Origin: Wolbachia endosymbiont (group B) of Parapoynx stratiotata
Lineage (GTDB): Bacteria; Pseudomonadota; Alphaproteobacteria; Rickettsiales; Anaplasmataceae
DNA: 64,000 nucleotides
Assembly: GCF_947250635.1 (NCBI RefSeq)
Contig: NZ_OX366335.1
Span: 372,001 to 436,000, forward strand
Direction: 5' to 3'
In this document: piece after piece, positions 53,918-63,828 of the stretch
Layout of the letters: the number at the start of each line of letters is the position of its first letter
How positions within the stretch are numbered: the stretch's first letter is position 1
Translations under genes and position numbers: made by a program
The notes under the pieces: model-generated
Seen by the model: the letters and a program-made list of their open reading frames with translations, nothing else
What the model was told of the DNA's origin: nothing
Database searches by the model: none

Positions 53918-55405
53918 ATGAAAAAAATGGAAGCTTGTTATTCGTTTGACGATGTACTTCTCTTACCGGCCTATTCTGATGTATTGCCTCGTGATGCAGA
54001 CACAAGAACTTATCTAACAAATAATATAGAACTAAATATCCCTCTCATATCCTCTGCAATGGACACTGTCACTGAATCAGGCTTTGCAATAGCTATTGCC
54101 CAACATGGTGGAATAGGTTGCATACATAAGAATTTATCAATAGATGAACAAGTGTTAGAAGTAAGAAGGGTGAAAAAATATGAAAGCTGGATCGTGTATA
54201 ACCCAATTACAATTTCCCCAGATAAAACAGTTGCAGAAGCAGTTTCATTAATGAGAGAGTATAATTATTCCGGCATTCCTGTAGTTGATCAACGCAAGTT
54301 AGTGGGAATTTTAACTAATCGAGATGTGAGGTTTATTGAAGACCAGAACATGAATATAAAAGTTTCCGAGGTAATGACAAAAGATAAGTTAGTAACAGTT
54401 CGAGAGCAGGCAGTAAACAGCGCCTCAGCAATGAAATTGTTGCATGCAAATAGAATAGAGAAGCTTTTGGTTGTTGATGAAAATTCTTGTTGCATAGGTC
54501 TAATCACAGTTAAAGACATCGAAAAATACAATAGATATCCAAATTCATGTAAAGACAGTAAAGGTCGACTCAGAGTTGCCGCTGCAATTGGTACTGGTAA
54601 AAAAGACGGTATAGAAAGATGTGAAGCTTTGATCGGAGAGGAAGTCGATGTGGTTATTGTAGATACCGCTCACGGTCATTCCGAGAACGTTATCAGCACT
54701 ATTAAGGAAATAAAAAAGATGTATCCGAATACGCAATTAATCGGCGGAAATATTACAACAAAGGAGGCTGCTGAAGCGTTAATTGATGCTGGTGTTGATG
54801 CAGTGAAAGTTGGAATAGGGCCAGGATCAATTTGTACTACCAGAATAGTTACAGGCGTTGGTATGCCACAATTCTCTGCGATCAAGAATATTGCAGAGGT
54901 TTGTAAAACAAAAAACGTCAGACTAATTGCTGATGGTGGAATAAAATATTCGGGAGATGTTGCAAAAGCTATTGCAGCTGGTGCTGATACTGTGATGATA
55001 GGTTCAATCTTTGCTGGTACTGAGGAAAGCCCAGGTGAGATTATCATGTATAAGGGTAGAGCATATAAGGAATATCGAGGAATGGGATCTATTAGTGCAA
55101 TGAAACGAGGGTCAGCTAGCCGTTATTTTCAAGATTCAAAACTTGATTTAGTCCCACAAGGAGTAGAAGCAAGAGTTCCTTTTAAAGGTCCAGCTTCAGG
55201 AGTGATCTGTCAGTTAATTGGTGGGTTGCAAGCTGCAATGGGTTACACTGGCAACCGTAATATAGAAGAGATGAAAAAAAACTGCAAATTTGTCACTATT
55301 ACTTCATCAGGGTTAAGAGAAAGTCATGCTCATGATATAATCATTACACAGGAAGCTCCAAATTACGCTTACCAAGCATCTAATTTATCATCTGATTCAG
55401 AGTAA
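53918..55405 (+). CDS. guaB: Inosine-5'-monophosphate dehydrogenase
   Basis: Oxidises IMP to XMP, the committed step to guanine nucleotides. The protein starts MKKMEACYSFDDVLLLPAYS. A pair of CBS domains occupies about residues 95-215 (SLMREYNYSGIPVVDQRKLV, LHANRIEKLLVVDE). The catalytic loop is IGPGSICTTRIVTGVGMPQ with the active Cys near residue 306, then LIADGGIKYSGDVAKAIAAG. The flap region has KEYRGMGSISAM. At 495 aa it is complete. An alternative start three codons later is possible. Confidence 0.97.
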   Translation: MKKMEACYSFDDVLLLPAYSDVLPRDADTRTYLTNNIELNIPLISSAMDTVTESGFAIAIAQHGGIGCIHKNLSIDEQVLEVRRVKKYESWIVYNPITISPDKTVAEAVSLMREYNYSGIPVVDQRKLVGILTNRDVRFIEDQNMNIKVSEVMTKDKLVTVREQAVNSASAMKLLHANRIEKLLVVDENSCCIGLITVKDIEKYNRYPNSCKDSKGRLRVAAAIGTGKKDGIERCEALIGEEVDVVIVDTAHGHSENVISTIKEIKKMYPNTQLIGGNITTKEAAEALIDAGVDAVKVGIGPGSICTTRIVTGVGMPQFSAIKNIAEVCKTKNVRLIADGGIKYSGDVAKAIAAGADTVMIGSIFAGTEESPGEIIMYKGRAYKEYRGMGSISAMKRGSASRYFQDSKLDLVPQGVEARVPFKGPASGVICQLIGGLQAAMGYTGNRNIEEMKKNCKFVTITSSGLRESHAHDIIITQEAPNYAYQASNLSSDSE

Positions 55406-55673
55406 ATACAATCCCCTTTTGAGTGGGTCATGTCAACACTGGTACAACAATTGATATTGATATTAAGAGTCAAAAAGATGTCATCTAAGTGGCTGACACT
55501 GGAAAATCGATTGTAAATAAACTGACTACATAAAATTTTTGATCAAAATCAGTGCTATAAGTTGGAATAGCAACTTAAGGTAGATTGCCAGCTTAATATA
55601 TTTTGATAAATCCAAAAATTATTTTAGCTATAAGAGAGCTTTGCTTTTTTGCTCCATCAGAATTGGCTTACTT
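55406..55673. repeat. Gap between guaB and rho with a single repeat unit
   Basis: The module 'gtcatctaagtggctgacac' followed by 'tgg' lies at about 55480-55502. The rest is AT-rich with no recognised signal. guaB and rho converge here. Confidence 0.5.
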
Positions 55674-57080
55674 TTAGTGATTCATGGAGTTAAAAAAGTC
55701 AGCATTGCTCTTTGTTAAAAGTAGTTTGTCACGTAAAAACTCCATTGCTTCAACAGATCCCATAGGGTTAAGTATCCTACGCAATACCCATATTTTATTT
55801 AGTATGGCCTTATCAACTAATAGCTCTTCCTTCCTTGTTCCGGATTTTGTAATATCAATAGCAGGGAATATACGTTTATCAGCAAGTTTTCTATCTAGTA
55901 TAATTTCAGCATTACCTGTGCCTTTAAACTCTTCAAAAATAACATCATCCATTTTTGAACCAGTTTCTATAAGGGCTGTAGCGATGATTGTCAAAGAACC
56001 ACCATTTTCAATATTACGAGCTGCTCCAAAAAAGCGTTTTGGTCTTTGCAGCGCATTTGAATCTACACCACCGGTTAGAACCTTTCCAGACGAAGGAATG
56101 ACTGCATTATAAGCACGTGCAAGGCGAGTTATAGAATCAAGCAAAATCACTACATCTTTTTTGTGTTCAACCATTCTTTTAGCTTTTTCTATTACTATTT
56201 CAGCAAGTTGGACATGACGGTAGGCAGGTTCATCAAATGTAGAGCTTACCACTTCACCCTTTACAGAGCGTATCATATCTGTTACCTCTTCGGGTCTTTC
56301 ATCTATAAGTAATACTATTAGTTCTATTTCAGGATGATTTGTAGCTATAGAGTGAGCCATTTGCTGAAGCAATATCGTTTTTCCTGTACGAGGTGGAGCA
56401 ACTATCAATGCTCTTTGTCCTTTTCCAAGAGGTGTAACTATATCTACAGCACGCATGTTTATATCTTTTTTATTATCTCCGCTACTGTTGTTTTCAAGGA
56501 TGAGGCTTTTTTCAGGATAAAGCGGAAGCAAATTATCAAAATGGACGTACTTTCTTAATTCACTGATTTCAGTAGAGTTTATACTTTGAACCTTAGTTAA
56601 AGTAAAATATCTTTCTTTATCACCAGGTGGCCTTATTTCTCCACATGCCATATCTCCTGTACGTAAATTAAACTTCTTTATTTGGCCATTGGAAATATAA
56701 ACATCATCGGTACTTGGAGCATAATTTGCACTTGATGAACGTAAGAAACCAAAACCATCAGGCAATATTTCCACTACTCCACTTCCTGTGGTTATGCCTC
56801 CTTCTTCACTCATTTTCTTCATTAAACTGAATATCATTTCCTGTTTTAGCATCCTGCCATTGCCTTTACCACTAGTTGAAATTTTTCTTTCTTCAGCTAG
56901 CTCTAACAATTCTTCTGCTGTTTTCTCTTTCAATTCACTCAGGTCCAATGTTTTCTTGTTTTTTTCAGCACCTTCACTGGTCATTTGTTTTACTGCGTCA
57001 GCATTATGAATTTGTTCGCTTTTTTCAGGTTGACCTACAACCTCTCCTTTTGCTAAGACATCTTCATTGATTGTTGTCAT
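55674..57080 (-). CDS. rho: Transcription termination factor Rho
   Basis: A hexameric RNA helicase that terminates transcription. A poorly conserved N-terminal extension (about residues 1-45) precedes the helical and cold-shock RNA-binding domains, with [20 protein letters not shown] and [19 protein letters not shown]. The ATPase domain has [20 protein letters not shown] (Walker A), [16 protein letters not shown] (Walker B) and [20 protein letters not shown]. The tail [16 protein letters not shown] is typical. GGAGG lies before the ATG. At 468 aa it is longer than the 419 aa of E. coli because of the N-terminal extension. Confidence 0.97.
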   Translation of the reverse strand: MTTINEDVLAKGEVVGQPEKSEQIHNADAVKQMTSEGAEKNKKTLDLSELKEKTAEELLELAEERKISTSGKGNGRMLKQEMIFSLMKKMSEEGGITTGSGVVEILPDGFGFLRSSSANYAPSTDDVYISNGQIKKFNLRTGDMACGEIRPPGDKERYFTLTKVQSINSTEISELRKYVHFDNLLPLYPEKSLILENNSSGDNKKDINMRAVDIVTPLGKGQRALIVAPPRTGKTILLQQMAHSIATNHPEIELIVLLIDERPEEVTDMIRSVKGEVVSSTFDEPAYRHVQLAEIVIEKAKRMVEHKKDVVILLDSITRLARAYNAVIPSSGKVLTGGVDSNALQRPKRFFGAARNIENGGSLTIIATALIETGSKMDDVIFEEFKGTGNAEIILDRKLADKRIFPAIDITKSGTRKEELLVDKAILNKIWVLRRILNPMGSVEAMEFLRDKLLLTKSNADFFNSMNH

Positions 57081-57274
57081 AATCCTCCAAAAATTTTAAT
57101 TGATGCTTACTAACCTAAAATGTGAATATAAAACAATAAATTAGGCTGAGCTAGTTTTTAGTGCGTATTTAGACTTAATTATTATCAAACTAGATACTTT
57201 ACTTACATTATACTGATAAAAACTAACAAGTCAAGTCAATTTAATATTAACAAAGTACAAGAATTTGAGAATCA

Positions 57275-57880
57275 TCAATAGCTATTATTTATATTTTTTA
57301 ATCTTTGTTTCTTCTCTTCTTCTACTTTCGCTTTTTCTACTTCCGCTTCTAAATTTTCCTGGCTACATAAACCAAGTAGTACAGGATCTTGAGGTTTGAT
57401 ATTGAGTATGTTATGATGAGATCCATCTCTTACCTGCTCAACTGTGTAATTTGTTGTACTAACTAGCTTAGCTATCACATTATTGTTCAAGATAGGAAAT
57501 TTTTTTACCAAATAATAAATCGCATTAGGTTTATCTCTACGCCTTGCTGTGGAAGCAAAGGCAAGAAAGCTAATCGTCTTTGCCCTTTTTTTTATATTTT
57601 TTATAATCAAATTTGGTACACGATTTGGATTTTTTTTGCAATTATCGATTTCTTTTTCAGTAATTATTTCAGAAATAATAGGGTCATACTTTTCAACTTC
57701 TATTTCCTCATCAGCTATGTCTTGTACTTTTTCAAGGGATAACTTGCAACATTGTGCTATTTGATCAAAAGTTAAGCTAGTGTTATCAACCAACCAAGCA
57801 GCTACTTGCATGAGAAATTGTTCATTTCTATCTTTATTGTCTTTAGAAGATTCCATTGACATCGAAAAAACATCTCCCAT
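57275..57880 (-). CDS. TrcR-like (DUF1013) cell-cycle transcriptional regulator
   Basis: A 201-aa protein of the alphaproteobacterial DUF1013 family, whose Caulobacter member is called TrcR. Features are AAWLVDNTSLTFDQIAQCCK (a helix-turn-helix), the EVEKYDPIISEIITEKEIDN segment, and YYLVKKFPILNNNVIAKLVS with TTNYTVEQVRDGSHHN as a second such unit. The C-terminus is a Glu/Lys-rich helix. The role is inferred from the family only. AAGGA lies upstream of the ATG. It shares strand and orientation with rho, 194 bases upstream of it. Confidence 0.82.
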   Translation of the reverse strand: MGDVFSMSMESSKDNKDRNEQFLMQVAAWLVDNTSLTFDQIAQCCKLSLEKVQDIADEEIEVEKYDPIISEIITEKEIDNCKKNPNRVPNLIIKNIKKRAKTISFLAFASTARRRDKPNAIYYLVKKFPILNNNVIAKLVSTTNYTVEQVRDGSHHNILNIKPQDPVLLGLCSQENLEAEVEKAKVEEEKKQRLKNINNSY

Positions 57881-57983
57881 TTTAATATTCCTTTACTGTT
57901 ATAGAAATAAAATATAAACCATTAAAACTAAAAAAGCATTAACTTTGTCATCCAATGGCTTTTTGGTTTATATTTCTTATCTC

Positions 57984-57986
57984 TTA
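57984..57986. repeat. Target-site duplication (TTA) of the IS5-family element
   Basis: TTA at 57984-57986 is repeated at 58809-58811, directly outside the two terminal inverted repeats. Confidence 0.6.
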
Positions 57987-58808
57987 GAACCTGTTCATAA
58001 TCTTTTGAGGAGGAAAGAAGTAAAAGCAAATTTGTAGGCTAGTATTAAGTTTACGCTCGCAATTTTTCCAAAGTCGCCTACATTTTTCCAACCAGGCAAA
58101 AGAAGATCTCTCAACAACCCATCTTTTTGGCAATACAGCAAAGGTGCTTCACCTCAACAGTTGCACCAATAGTTACTTTCATCTGTGTTGCAAAATTTTC
58201 TCCAGTGTAGCCTGCATCAACCAGTATGTTTTTAACTTCAGAGAGACTTTCTTTAGCATTTTTAACCATTGTCAAAGCACTGCTACGATCAGTTATTTCT
58301 GCCGTTGTTATATGTGTGTCAAACCTTGTGTATCAACTGCGATATGACGCTTTATTACTGAAATTTTCTTGCCAGCATCATAACCTTTTTTTTCAGCAGT
58401 ATCGGTATTTTTTACACTTTGGGCATCAATGATGCAGAAGCTTGTTTTGGTATTTCGACCACTGTTCTCTCCAACCAATTTTTTTAAAGACAATTTCTAG
58501 AACACTTTCTCTATCTTCATTCGTTTTTTTACTCCATTTCTTAAAGTAATCGTAACAATTTCGCCATCTTGGAAACTCTTTTGGAAGCATTCGCCATTGA
58601 CAGCCACTTTTTAGTACATAAAGCACACCACAAAATAACTCATATAAACCTAATCTTCTTGGCTTTGTTTTCTTGCGCACGCTTTCTAAAATTAGTCTAA
58701 TCTTTTCGAATTTTTCACAACTTATGTCACTTGGATATGTATTCCTCATACTTTAGCTCATGTCAACTATACCTCATCTTACCATATTCAGAGATCACTT
58801 ACAGGCTC
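57987..58808 (-). mobile_element. IS5-family insertion sequence, 822 bp, decayed
   Basis: The ends GAACCTGTTCATAATCT (57987-58003) and, on the other strand, GAGCCTGTAAGTGATCT (ending at 58808) are imperfect terminal inverted repeats. A TTA duplication lies outside each end. Inside is a transposase of the IS5 family broken into three frames. It sits upstream of the ppiD-like gene and after the trcR-like gene and interrupts no recognisable gene. Confidence 0.85.
58050..58749 (-). pseudogene. IS5-family transposase in three frames
   Basis: The first frame (58426-58749, 107 aa) is the N-terminal domain with LGLYELFCGVLYVLKSGCQW and RMLPKEFPRWRN. Near the A7 run (minus strand, about 58479-58486) the sequence continues in another frame: CIIDAQSVKNTDTAEKKGYD with the first Asp, then KKISVIKRHIAVDTQGL. 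After a stop at about 58308 a third frame carries VDAGYTGENFATQM with the second Asp (58190-58221) and VLPKRWVVERSSFAWLEKCR with the Glu (about 58085-58126). The first shift could be programmed; the later disruption is mutational, so the gene is dead. Confidence 0.8.
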
Positions 58809-58938
58809 TTAGGTTAATATAAGCTTCCATTCAATTTAATACACTACAATATTACATATATTAGCTAATTTGTTAATAGATTTACAAATATTAAATTATT
58901 GCTATTCTAAATTTAAGTGTTAGTTAACTGAGTTTACA

Positions 58939-60738
58939 ATGAGTATTAGAAATTTTTTTACCAAGGCAATCGTTCTCCTTTTAGTTTGCTTATTAATCTT
59001 TATGGGGATTGGCAATCTTTTATCAAATGATTATGAAAGGAAAGAATTAGCTAAAGTAGGAAAGGAAGTTATAACATCAGATGAATATAAATTACTATAT
59101 CAAAATTATGAAAAGCAAATTTCTGGATCTGATGTAAGTAAAGAACAAGTAAAAAAACTGAAATATGATTTACTTAACGCACTTATAGAGCAAAAACTAT
59201 TGTTTAACCTAATTAGCGAACTTGGATTAAAAGTTGGAGAAGAATCTATCAAAAGCCATATAAAAAATACCAAGTACTTTCAGGACGATAAAGGAGAATT
59301 TGACCATAATAAATTCCATCAAACTCTAAATAGCCTGCATATAACAGAAAAGGAATATATAGAAAAACTAGAGAAAATCCTGCCTGCAATGATGTTCATG
59401 ACTTCGTTATTTAAAGATAATTATCCGGTAACTTTTGGTGAGAGTGTTGATGAGCAGATATACAAAAATCGCTACCAAACTAGAGTAGTTGATATTGTTA
59501 AAATAACTGAGGATGCAATTACAGACGTTCCTGAACCAGATGATCAAGCCTTACTTGATTTGTATGAAAGAAATAAGTCCAATTTTTATTACCCTGAGTA
59601 TCGAACTGCGCAATACATTTCTCTGGATCAAAAATATTTTGAAGATCAAATCAGAATTTCAGATGAAGAGGTTGATAGTATAATAGAACATCAGGAACTT
59701 AAAAATCAAAGAGACATATTCAATGTGATATTTCCTACCAAAGAAAAAGCTGAAATAGCAAGAAGAGCACTTGAAGAAAGTAAAGCAAGCTTTGAACAAA
59801 TAATAGAAGAGTTTAATAAAGTGAAACTCGATGAAACCAGAGTAAATAATATAACTAAGGATTTCTTACCTGAAAATATGAGAGAAAAGGTATTTGCTCT
59901 CAAAACAGGTGAAGTAAGTGAAGTTTTAACAAGCAATTTTGGATGGCACGTAATAAAGGTAGAAAGCATACATCAAATCTCTGATGAAGACTTGGTTGAT
60001 TTAAAAAAAGACATAAGGTCAGTTTTAACCAATCAAAAGTCTTTTGAAAAAGTCAATGATTTCATAAATCAAGTGAATTATAAGATATACAATGGTGCAA
60101 CGATTGAAGAAATCTCCAATAATTACAATTTACCTATACAAACCATTGGTCCAGTAGATGCTAGTGGAAAAGACCAAAGTGGTAATGAAGTAGGAAATTC
60201 CAGTGATTTCATTTCTTTCATTTTTTCACGCGAGAAAGATCAGAAGAGTTATTTTAAGGGTGTTGGAGATACTGTTGTTGGTGTAAAAATCAGTGATATC
60301 GTTCCTCCTAAATTACAAAATTTTGAAGAAAGTAGGGAATCAGCCATAAAGCTTTGGCGTAGTGAATTTATAAAAGAAAGAATGTTTAAAATGGGACAAG
60401 AAGTAGCAGTTCAACTAAGAGAAAAGACAGATTTGGAAGAAATGCAAGGTATAAAATTGGTTAAAGGCCAGCAAATACAACGCAATGAACAAAACTACCC
60501 TTTTTCTTTCATAGAAGAGATTTTCAATATGAAAACAACTAATTCGGTAACAGATCCTATTCAATACAATAATGAAATTATGATAGGCGTTCTAAAACAA
60601 ATGCATTCATCAAATGGTAAATTAAACATGCTTGACACCGGAAAACGTGTGATGATATCGCTAAAGGAACAGTTAATTAGCTATCTAAAATCAAAGTATA
60701 GAGTAGAAGTTAATCATGCTATGATTGATGATATATAA
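58939..60738 (+). CDS. PpiD-like membrane-anchored peptidyl-prolyl isomerase/chaperone
   Basis: A 599-aa periplasmic foldase of the PpiD/SurA class. An N-terminal membrane anchor lies at about residues 9-29 (KAIVLLLVCLLIFMGIGNLL). It is followed by the SurA-type helical chaperone domain (VGKEVITSDEYKLLYQNYEK...LIEQKLLFNLI). A parvulin-like domain lies at about 235-350 (RDIFNVIFPTKEKAEIARRA, then TGEVSEVLTSNFGWHVIKVE). A second, degenerate part follows. It probably folds outer-membrane proteins leaving Sec. It lies 130 bases after the IS5-family element. Confidence 0.88.
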   Translation: MSIRNFFTKAIVLLLVCLLIFMGIGNLLSNDYERKELAKVGKEVITSDEYKLLYQNYEKQISGSDVSKEQVKKLKYDLLNALIEQKLLFNLISELGLKVGEESIKSHIKNTKYFQDDKGEFDHNKFHQTLNSLHITEKEYIEKLEKILPAMMFMTSLFKDNYPVTFGESVDEQIYKNRYQTRVVDIVKITEDAITDVPEPDDQALLDLYERNKSNFYYPEYRTAQYISLDQKYFEDQIRISDEEVDSIIEHQELKNQRDIFNVIFPTKEKAEIARRALEESKASFEQIIEEFNKVKLDETRVNNITKDFLPENMREKVFALKTGEVSEVLTSNFGWHVIKVESIHQISDEDLVDLKKDIRSVLTNQKSFEKVNDFINQVNYKIYNGATIEEISNNYNLPIQTIGPVDASGKDQSGNEVGNSSDFISFIFSREKDQKSYFKGVGDTVVGVKISDIVPPKLQNFEESRESAIKLWRSEFIKERMFKMGQEVAVQLREKTDLEEMQGIKLVKGQQIQRNEQNYPFSFIEEIFNMKTTNSVTDPIQYNNEIMIGVLKQMHSSNGKLNMLDTGKRVMISLKEQLISYLKSKYRVEVNHAMIDDI

Positions 60739-60872
60739 AAAAGTTTATTATCTTCCTTTTATGAGTGATTGGAGGGGGCTATATTGTATTTTTAGGTAAA
60801 AGAGGTACAATTAGTTTGACTTGAGCTGTTTATTGTATTTAAATTGTAATTAATATATGAATAAAGGTTGAC

Positions 60873-61187
60873 ATGGCAGTTAAAATAAGGTTAGCAAGGT
60901 TTGGGGCAAAGAAACGTCCTTTTTATAGGATAGTTGTAGCCGATTCACGAGCACCAAGAGATGGGCGCTTTATTGAGAGAATAGGACAATATGATCCAAT
61001 GTTGCCAAAAGACAATAAAAATCGTGTTGTGGTAAAAGCTGATAGATTAAAACATTGGCTAAGTGTAGGAGCGCAAGCAACTGAAAGGGTAATGTGGTTC
61101 ATTAAAAAAGGCATAGTAGATTTAGAAACAGAATCGAAAAAAATAGAAAAGAAAAAAGTTGAGAAAGTACAAGGGCAAGAAGCATAA
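60873..61187 (+). CDS. rpsP: Ribosomal protein S16 (bS16)
   Basis: A 104-aa protein starting [20 protein letters not shown], then [21 protein letters not shown], the S16 signature. A Lys/Glu-rich C-terminal tail follows (about residues 85-104). S16 stabilises the small subunit. The next gene starts 10 bases after the stop, so they are likely co-transcribed; the usual rimM-trmD neighbours are absent. Confidence 0.97.
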   Translation: MAVKIRLARFGAKKRPFYRIVVADSRAPRDGRFIERIGQYDPMLPKDNKNRVVVKADRLKHWLSVGAQATERVMWFIKKGIVDLETESKKIEKKKVEKVQGQEA

Positions 61188-61197
61188 GTCCTATTAA

Positions 61198-62184
61198 ATG
61201 CTAAACACTGATTTAACAAAAAGTAGTAAATTAGATGATATTGTATCTTCTGATTTATTGGCTATGAATGACTTTATCTTCAAAAATGTCAATGATGAAG
61301 GTACTAAGCTTGCTACCGATATTACATCTCATCTTATTAATTCAGGAGGAAAAAAGATAAGGCCTAAGCTCATTTTTATTATTTGTAAAATGCTGAATTA
61401 CTCTGGAGAGAGTAGGATCAACATTGCTGCATCGGTAGAATTTATACACAACGCTACTTTACTTCATGATGATGTGCTTGATGAAAGTAAGGCACGCCAT
61501 GGAGTTGCAACAGCAAATAAAATTTGGGGGAATAAATCAAGCATTTTAGTTGGTGATCTATTATTGACCTTAGCATTTAGATGGCTTATAGAATGTGGGA
61601 ATTTAAGTGTTCTCTCTATTTTATCTAAGGCATCTAATTTGCTTGTCAAGGGTGAGATAAAGCAGATGACAACGCGTTTTGACCCTAACACAATTAGGAA
61701 AAATTATTTTAATATCATTGGAGAAAAGACAGCATCTTTATTTTCTGCATGCTGCGAGGCTGCATCAGTAGTATCTGGAGCCACAAGTGACGAAACAGAG
61801 AGGCTAAGGAATTTCGGGTTTAATTTTGGTATGGCATTCCAAATAATTGATGACGTGCTAGATTATACTGCTAATCAAGGCACTTTAGGAAAGCAACTTG
61901 GAAAAGATTTCTTTGAAGGTAAAGTTACTTTACCTTCTATTATAGCATATGAAAAAGGCAGCCCATCAGAACAAAAATTCTGGGAGAAATCTTTTTCTTC
62001 AGCTAGACACAATTTTGACCAAGCATTACAATATATTAATCATCATAATGCCATTCATGTTTCTATGGAAGAAGCTAAACACTATATTAATATGGCGCAA
62101 AGTAATATTGATACTTTTTCTGATTCTCTTTATAAAACTGCTTTGATTGACTTTTTAAATGCAAGCATAGAAAGACAAGGATAG
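61198..62184 (+). CDS. ispB: Polyprenyl (octaprenyl-type) diphosphate synthase
   Basis: A trans-prenyltransferase that makes the polyprenyl side chain of ubiquinone or a related quinone. The first aspartate-rich motif is LLHDDVLDESKARHG (residues about 90-104) and the second is FQIIDDVLDYTANQGTLGKQ (about 218-237). GGKKIRPKLIFI carries the substrate-binding Lys/Arg. The length of 328 aa fits the IspB type rather than the roughly 300-aa farnesyl synthases; chain length cannot be read from the sequence with certainty. Confidence 0.9.
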   Translation: MLNTDLTKSSKLDDIVSSDLLAMNDFIFKNVNDEGTKLATDITSHLINSGGKKIRPKLIFIICKMLNYSGESRINIAASVEFIHNATLLHDDVLDESKARHGVATANKIWGNKSSILVGDLLLTLAFRWLIECGNLSVLSILSKASNLLVKGEIKQMTTRFDPNTIRKNYFNIIGEKTASLFSACCEAASVVSGATSDETERLRNFGFNFGMAFQIIDDVLDYTANQGTLGKQLGKDFFEGKVTLPSIIAYEKGSPSEQKFWEKSFSSARHNFDQALQYINHHNAIHVSMEEAKHYINMAQSNIDTFSDSLYKTALIDFLNASIERQG

Positions 62185-62246
62185 CTAACGCTTGATATTT
62201 TTAGATTGATTGTTATATATTTATTAAGTTTGTAAGGGTGAATGAT

Positions 62247-62807
62247 ATGTCAGATAGTAATAAAGAGAAAAAAAAGAAATTTGCAGATATGGTCAGTAAA
62301 CGAAAAGGGGATGATCAAGAAGATCAGCAAACAGGTGATTTAAGTGAAGAGCTTAATATATTAAAAGAACGTGCAGTTCAGCTTGAAGATCATTTACGTC
62401 GCGCTGTTGCGGATAATGAAAACGTTAAACGTATAATGCAAAAGCAAATTAGCGATGCAAGTGATTATGCAGTCACAAAATTTGCACGTGATATGATCGA
62501 CTCTTGTGACAATTTAAAAAAAGCAATGGAAAACTTGAAAGATGATGATCCTATTCATGAAGGAATAAAAGTGGCGCACCAAAAGATTTTGAGTGATCTA
62601 AAAAAACATGGAATAGAAGAAATAGATCCAATAGGTAACTCTTTTGACAGCAATTTACATCAAGCTGTTGTGGAAAGAGAAGATAATGAAAAAGAGCCTG
62701 GTACTATTGTAGAAGTATTACAAACTGGTTATACAATTAAAAATAGGTTGCTTCGTCCTGCAATGGTTATTCTTTCTAAAAAATCTGCTGATTGCGAAAG
62801 TAACTAA
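62247..62807 (+). CDS. grpE: Nucleotide exchange factor GrpE
   Basis: Releases ADP from DnaK. The charged N-terminus is followed by a long helix (LSEELNILKERAVQLEDHLR, then RAVADNENVKRIM) and the beta domain with GIEEIDPIGNSFDSNLHQAV and TGYTIKNRLLRPAMVILS. I chose the ATG at 62247 (186 aa) because AAGGG stands about nine bases upstream; a GTG at 62238 would overlap that ribosome binding site. No heat-shock promoter is evident. dnaK and dnaJ are not in this window. Confidence 0.96.
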   Translation: MSDSNKEKKKKFADMVSKRKGDDQEDQQTGDLSEELNILKERAVQLEDHLRRAVADNENVKRIMQKQISDASDYAVTKFARDMIDSCDNLKKAMENLKDDDPIHEGIKVAHQKILSDLKKHGIEEIDPIGNSFDSNLHQAVVEREDNEKEPGTIVEVLQTGYTIKNRLLRPAMVILSKKSADCESN

Positions 62808-62822
62808 TAAAACACTCAAGGT

Positions 62823-63821
62823 ATGGAAGAAGTTGTCTTCTCAGGTATTCAGCCAAGTGGAGTATTACACTTGGGCAATTATCTTGGTGCAATTAAGCAG
62901 TGGATAGGCTTGCAGGATAAATATAAATCTCTTTTTTGTGTTGTTGATCTGCATGCAATCACAGCAAATAAGCTTCCCGCAAATGAATTAAAAAATAATA
63001 TTTTTAAAGCAGCAGCAACTTATATTGCATGTGGAATAGATCCGGAAAAGTCGATTATTTTCAATCAATCCGCAGTTAGTGGTCATGCAGAATTGGGCTG
63101 GCTGCTAGGGTGCTATACACCAATTGGTTGGCTTAATCGTATGACTCAATTTAAAGATAAGGCTGGAAGCGATAGACAAAAAGCTTCTCTTGGGTTATAT
63201 AGCTACCCAGTACTTATGGCTGCGGATATATTGCTGTATCAAACTAAATATGTTCCTGTTGGCGATGATCAAAAACAGCATTTAGAACTTGCACGTGATA
63301 TTGCATCAGCTTTTAACAATCATTATAAATGTAGTCATTTCATCATACCTGAAATCTTAACTTTGGATTGTACATCAAGGATAATGAGCTTAAGAGATGG
63401 AGCAAGCAAGATGAGCAAATCTGATTCTTCAGAATACTCATGCATTAACCTTGACGATACAGATGACTTGATTGTCAAGAAAATAGAAAAAGCAAAAACA
63501 GATTCAATTCTAGGCTTTGATTTTGCTACTTTAAAGTGCCGTCCAGAAGTAAACAATTTGGTAAACATTTATTCAGTGCTTAGTGATTTAAATGTGGAAA
63601 AAGTGTGTGAAGAAGTGAATAAACATGATATGAAACACTTTAAAAAAGAGTTAGCTGACTTAATCATCAGTGTTATATCACCCATACGTGAGAAGTTGAA
63701 CGGTCTTTTGAAGGATCAGCTCCATTTACATAAAATATTAAAAGAAGGTACAGAAAAAGCAGCAGAGATTGCAAATAACAATATAAAAAAGATCAAGGAT
63801 ATTATAGGGTTTGTTCAATAG
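62823..63821 (+). CDS. trpS: Tryptophanyl-tRNA synthetase
   Basis: This class I synthetase charges tRNA-Trp. It begins MEEVVFSGIQPSGVLHLGNY, with the HIGH-type motif HLGN. It has PVGDDQKQHLELARDIA and the KMSKS-type loop ASKMSKSDSSEY near residues 195-206. The length of 332 aa is normal. AAGG lies just before the ATG, 15 bases after grpE, so it probably belongs to the rpsP-ispB-grpE run. Confidence 0.97.
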   Translation: MEEVVFSGIQPSGVLHLGNYLGAIKQWIGLQDKYKSLFCVVDLHAITANKLPANELKNNIFKAAATYIACGIDPEKSIIFNQSAVSGHAELGWLLGCYTPIGWLNRMTQFKDKAGSDRQKASLGLYSYPVLMAADILLYQTKYVPVGDDQKQHLELARDIASAFNNHYKCSHFIIPEILTLDCTSRIMSLRDGASKMSKSDSSEYSCINLDDTDDLIVKKIEKAKTDSILGFDFATLKCRPEVNNLVNIYSVLSDLNVEKVCEEVNKHDMKHFKKELADLIISVISPIREKLNGLLKDQLHLHKILKEGTEKAAEIANNNIKKIKDIIGFVQ

Positions 63822-63828
63822 GTTACAA

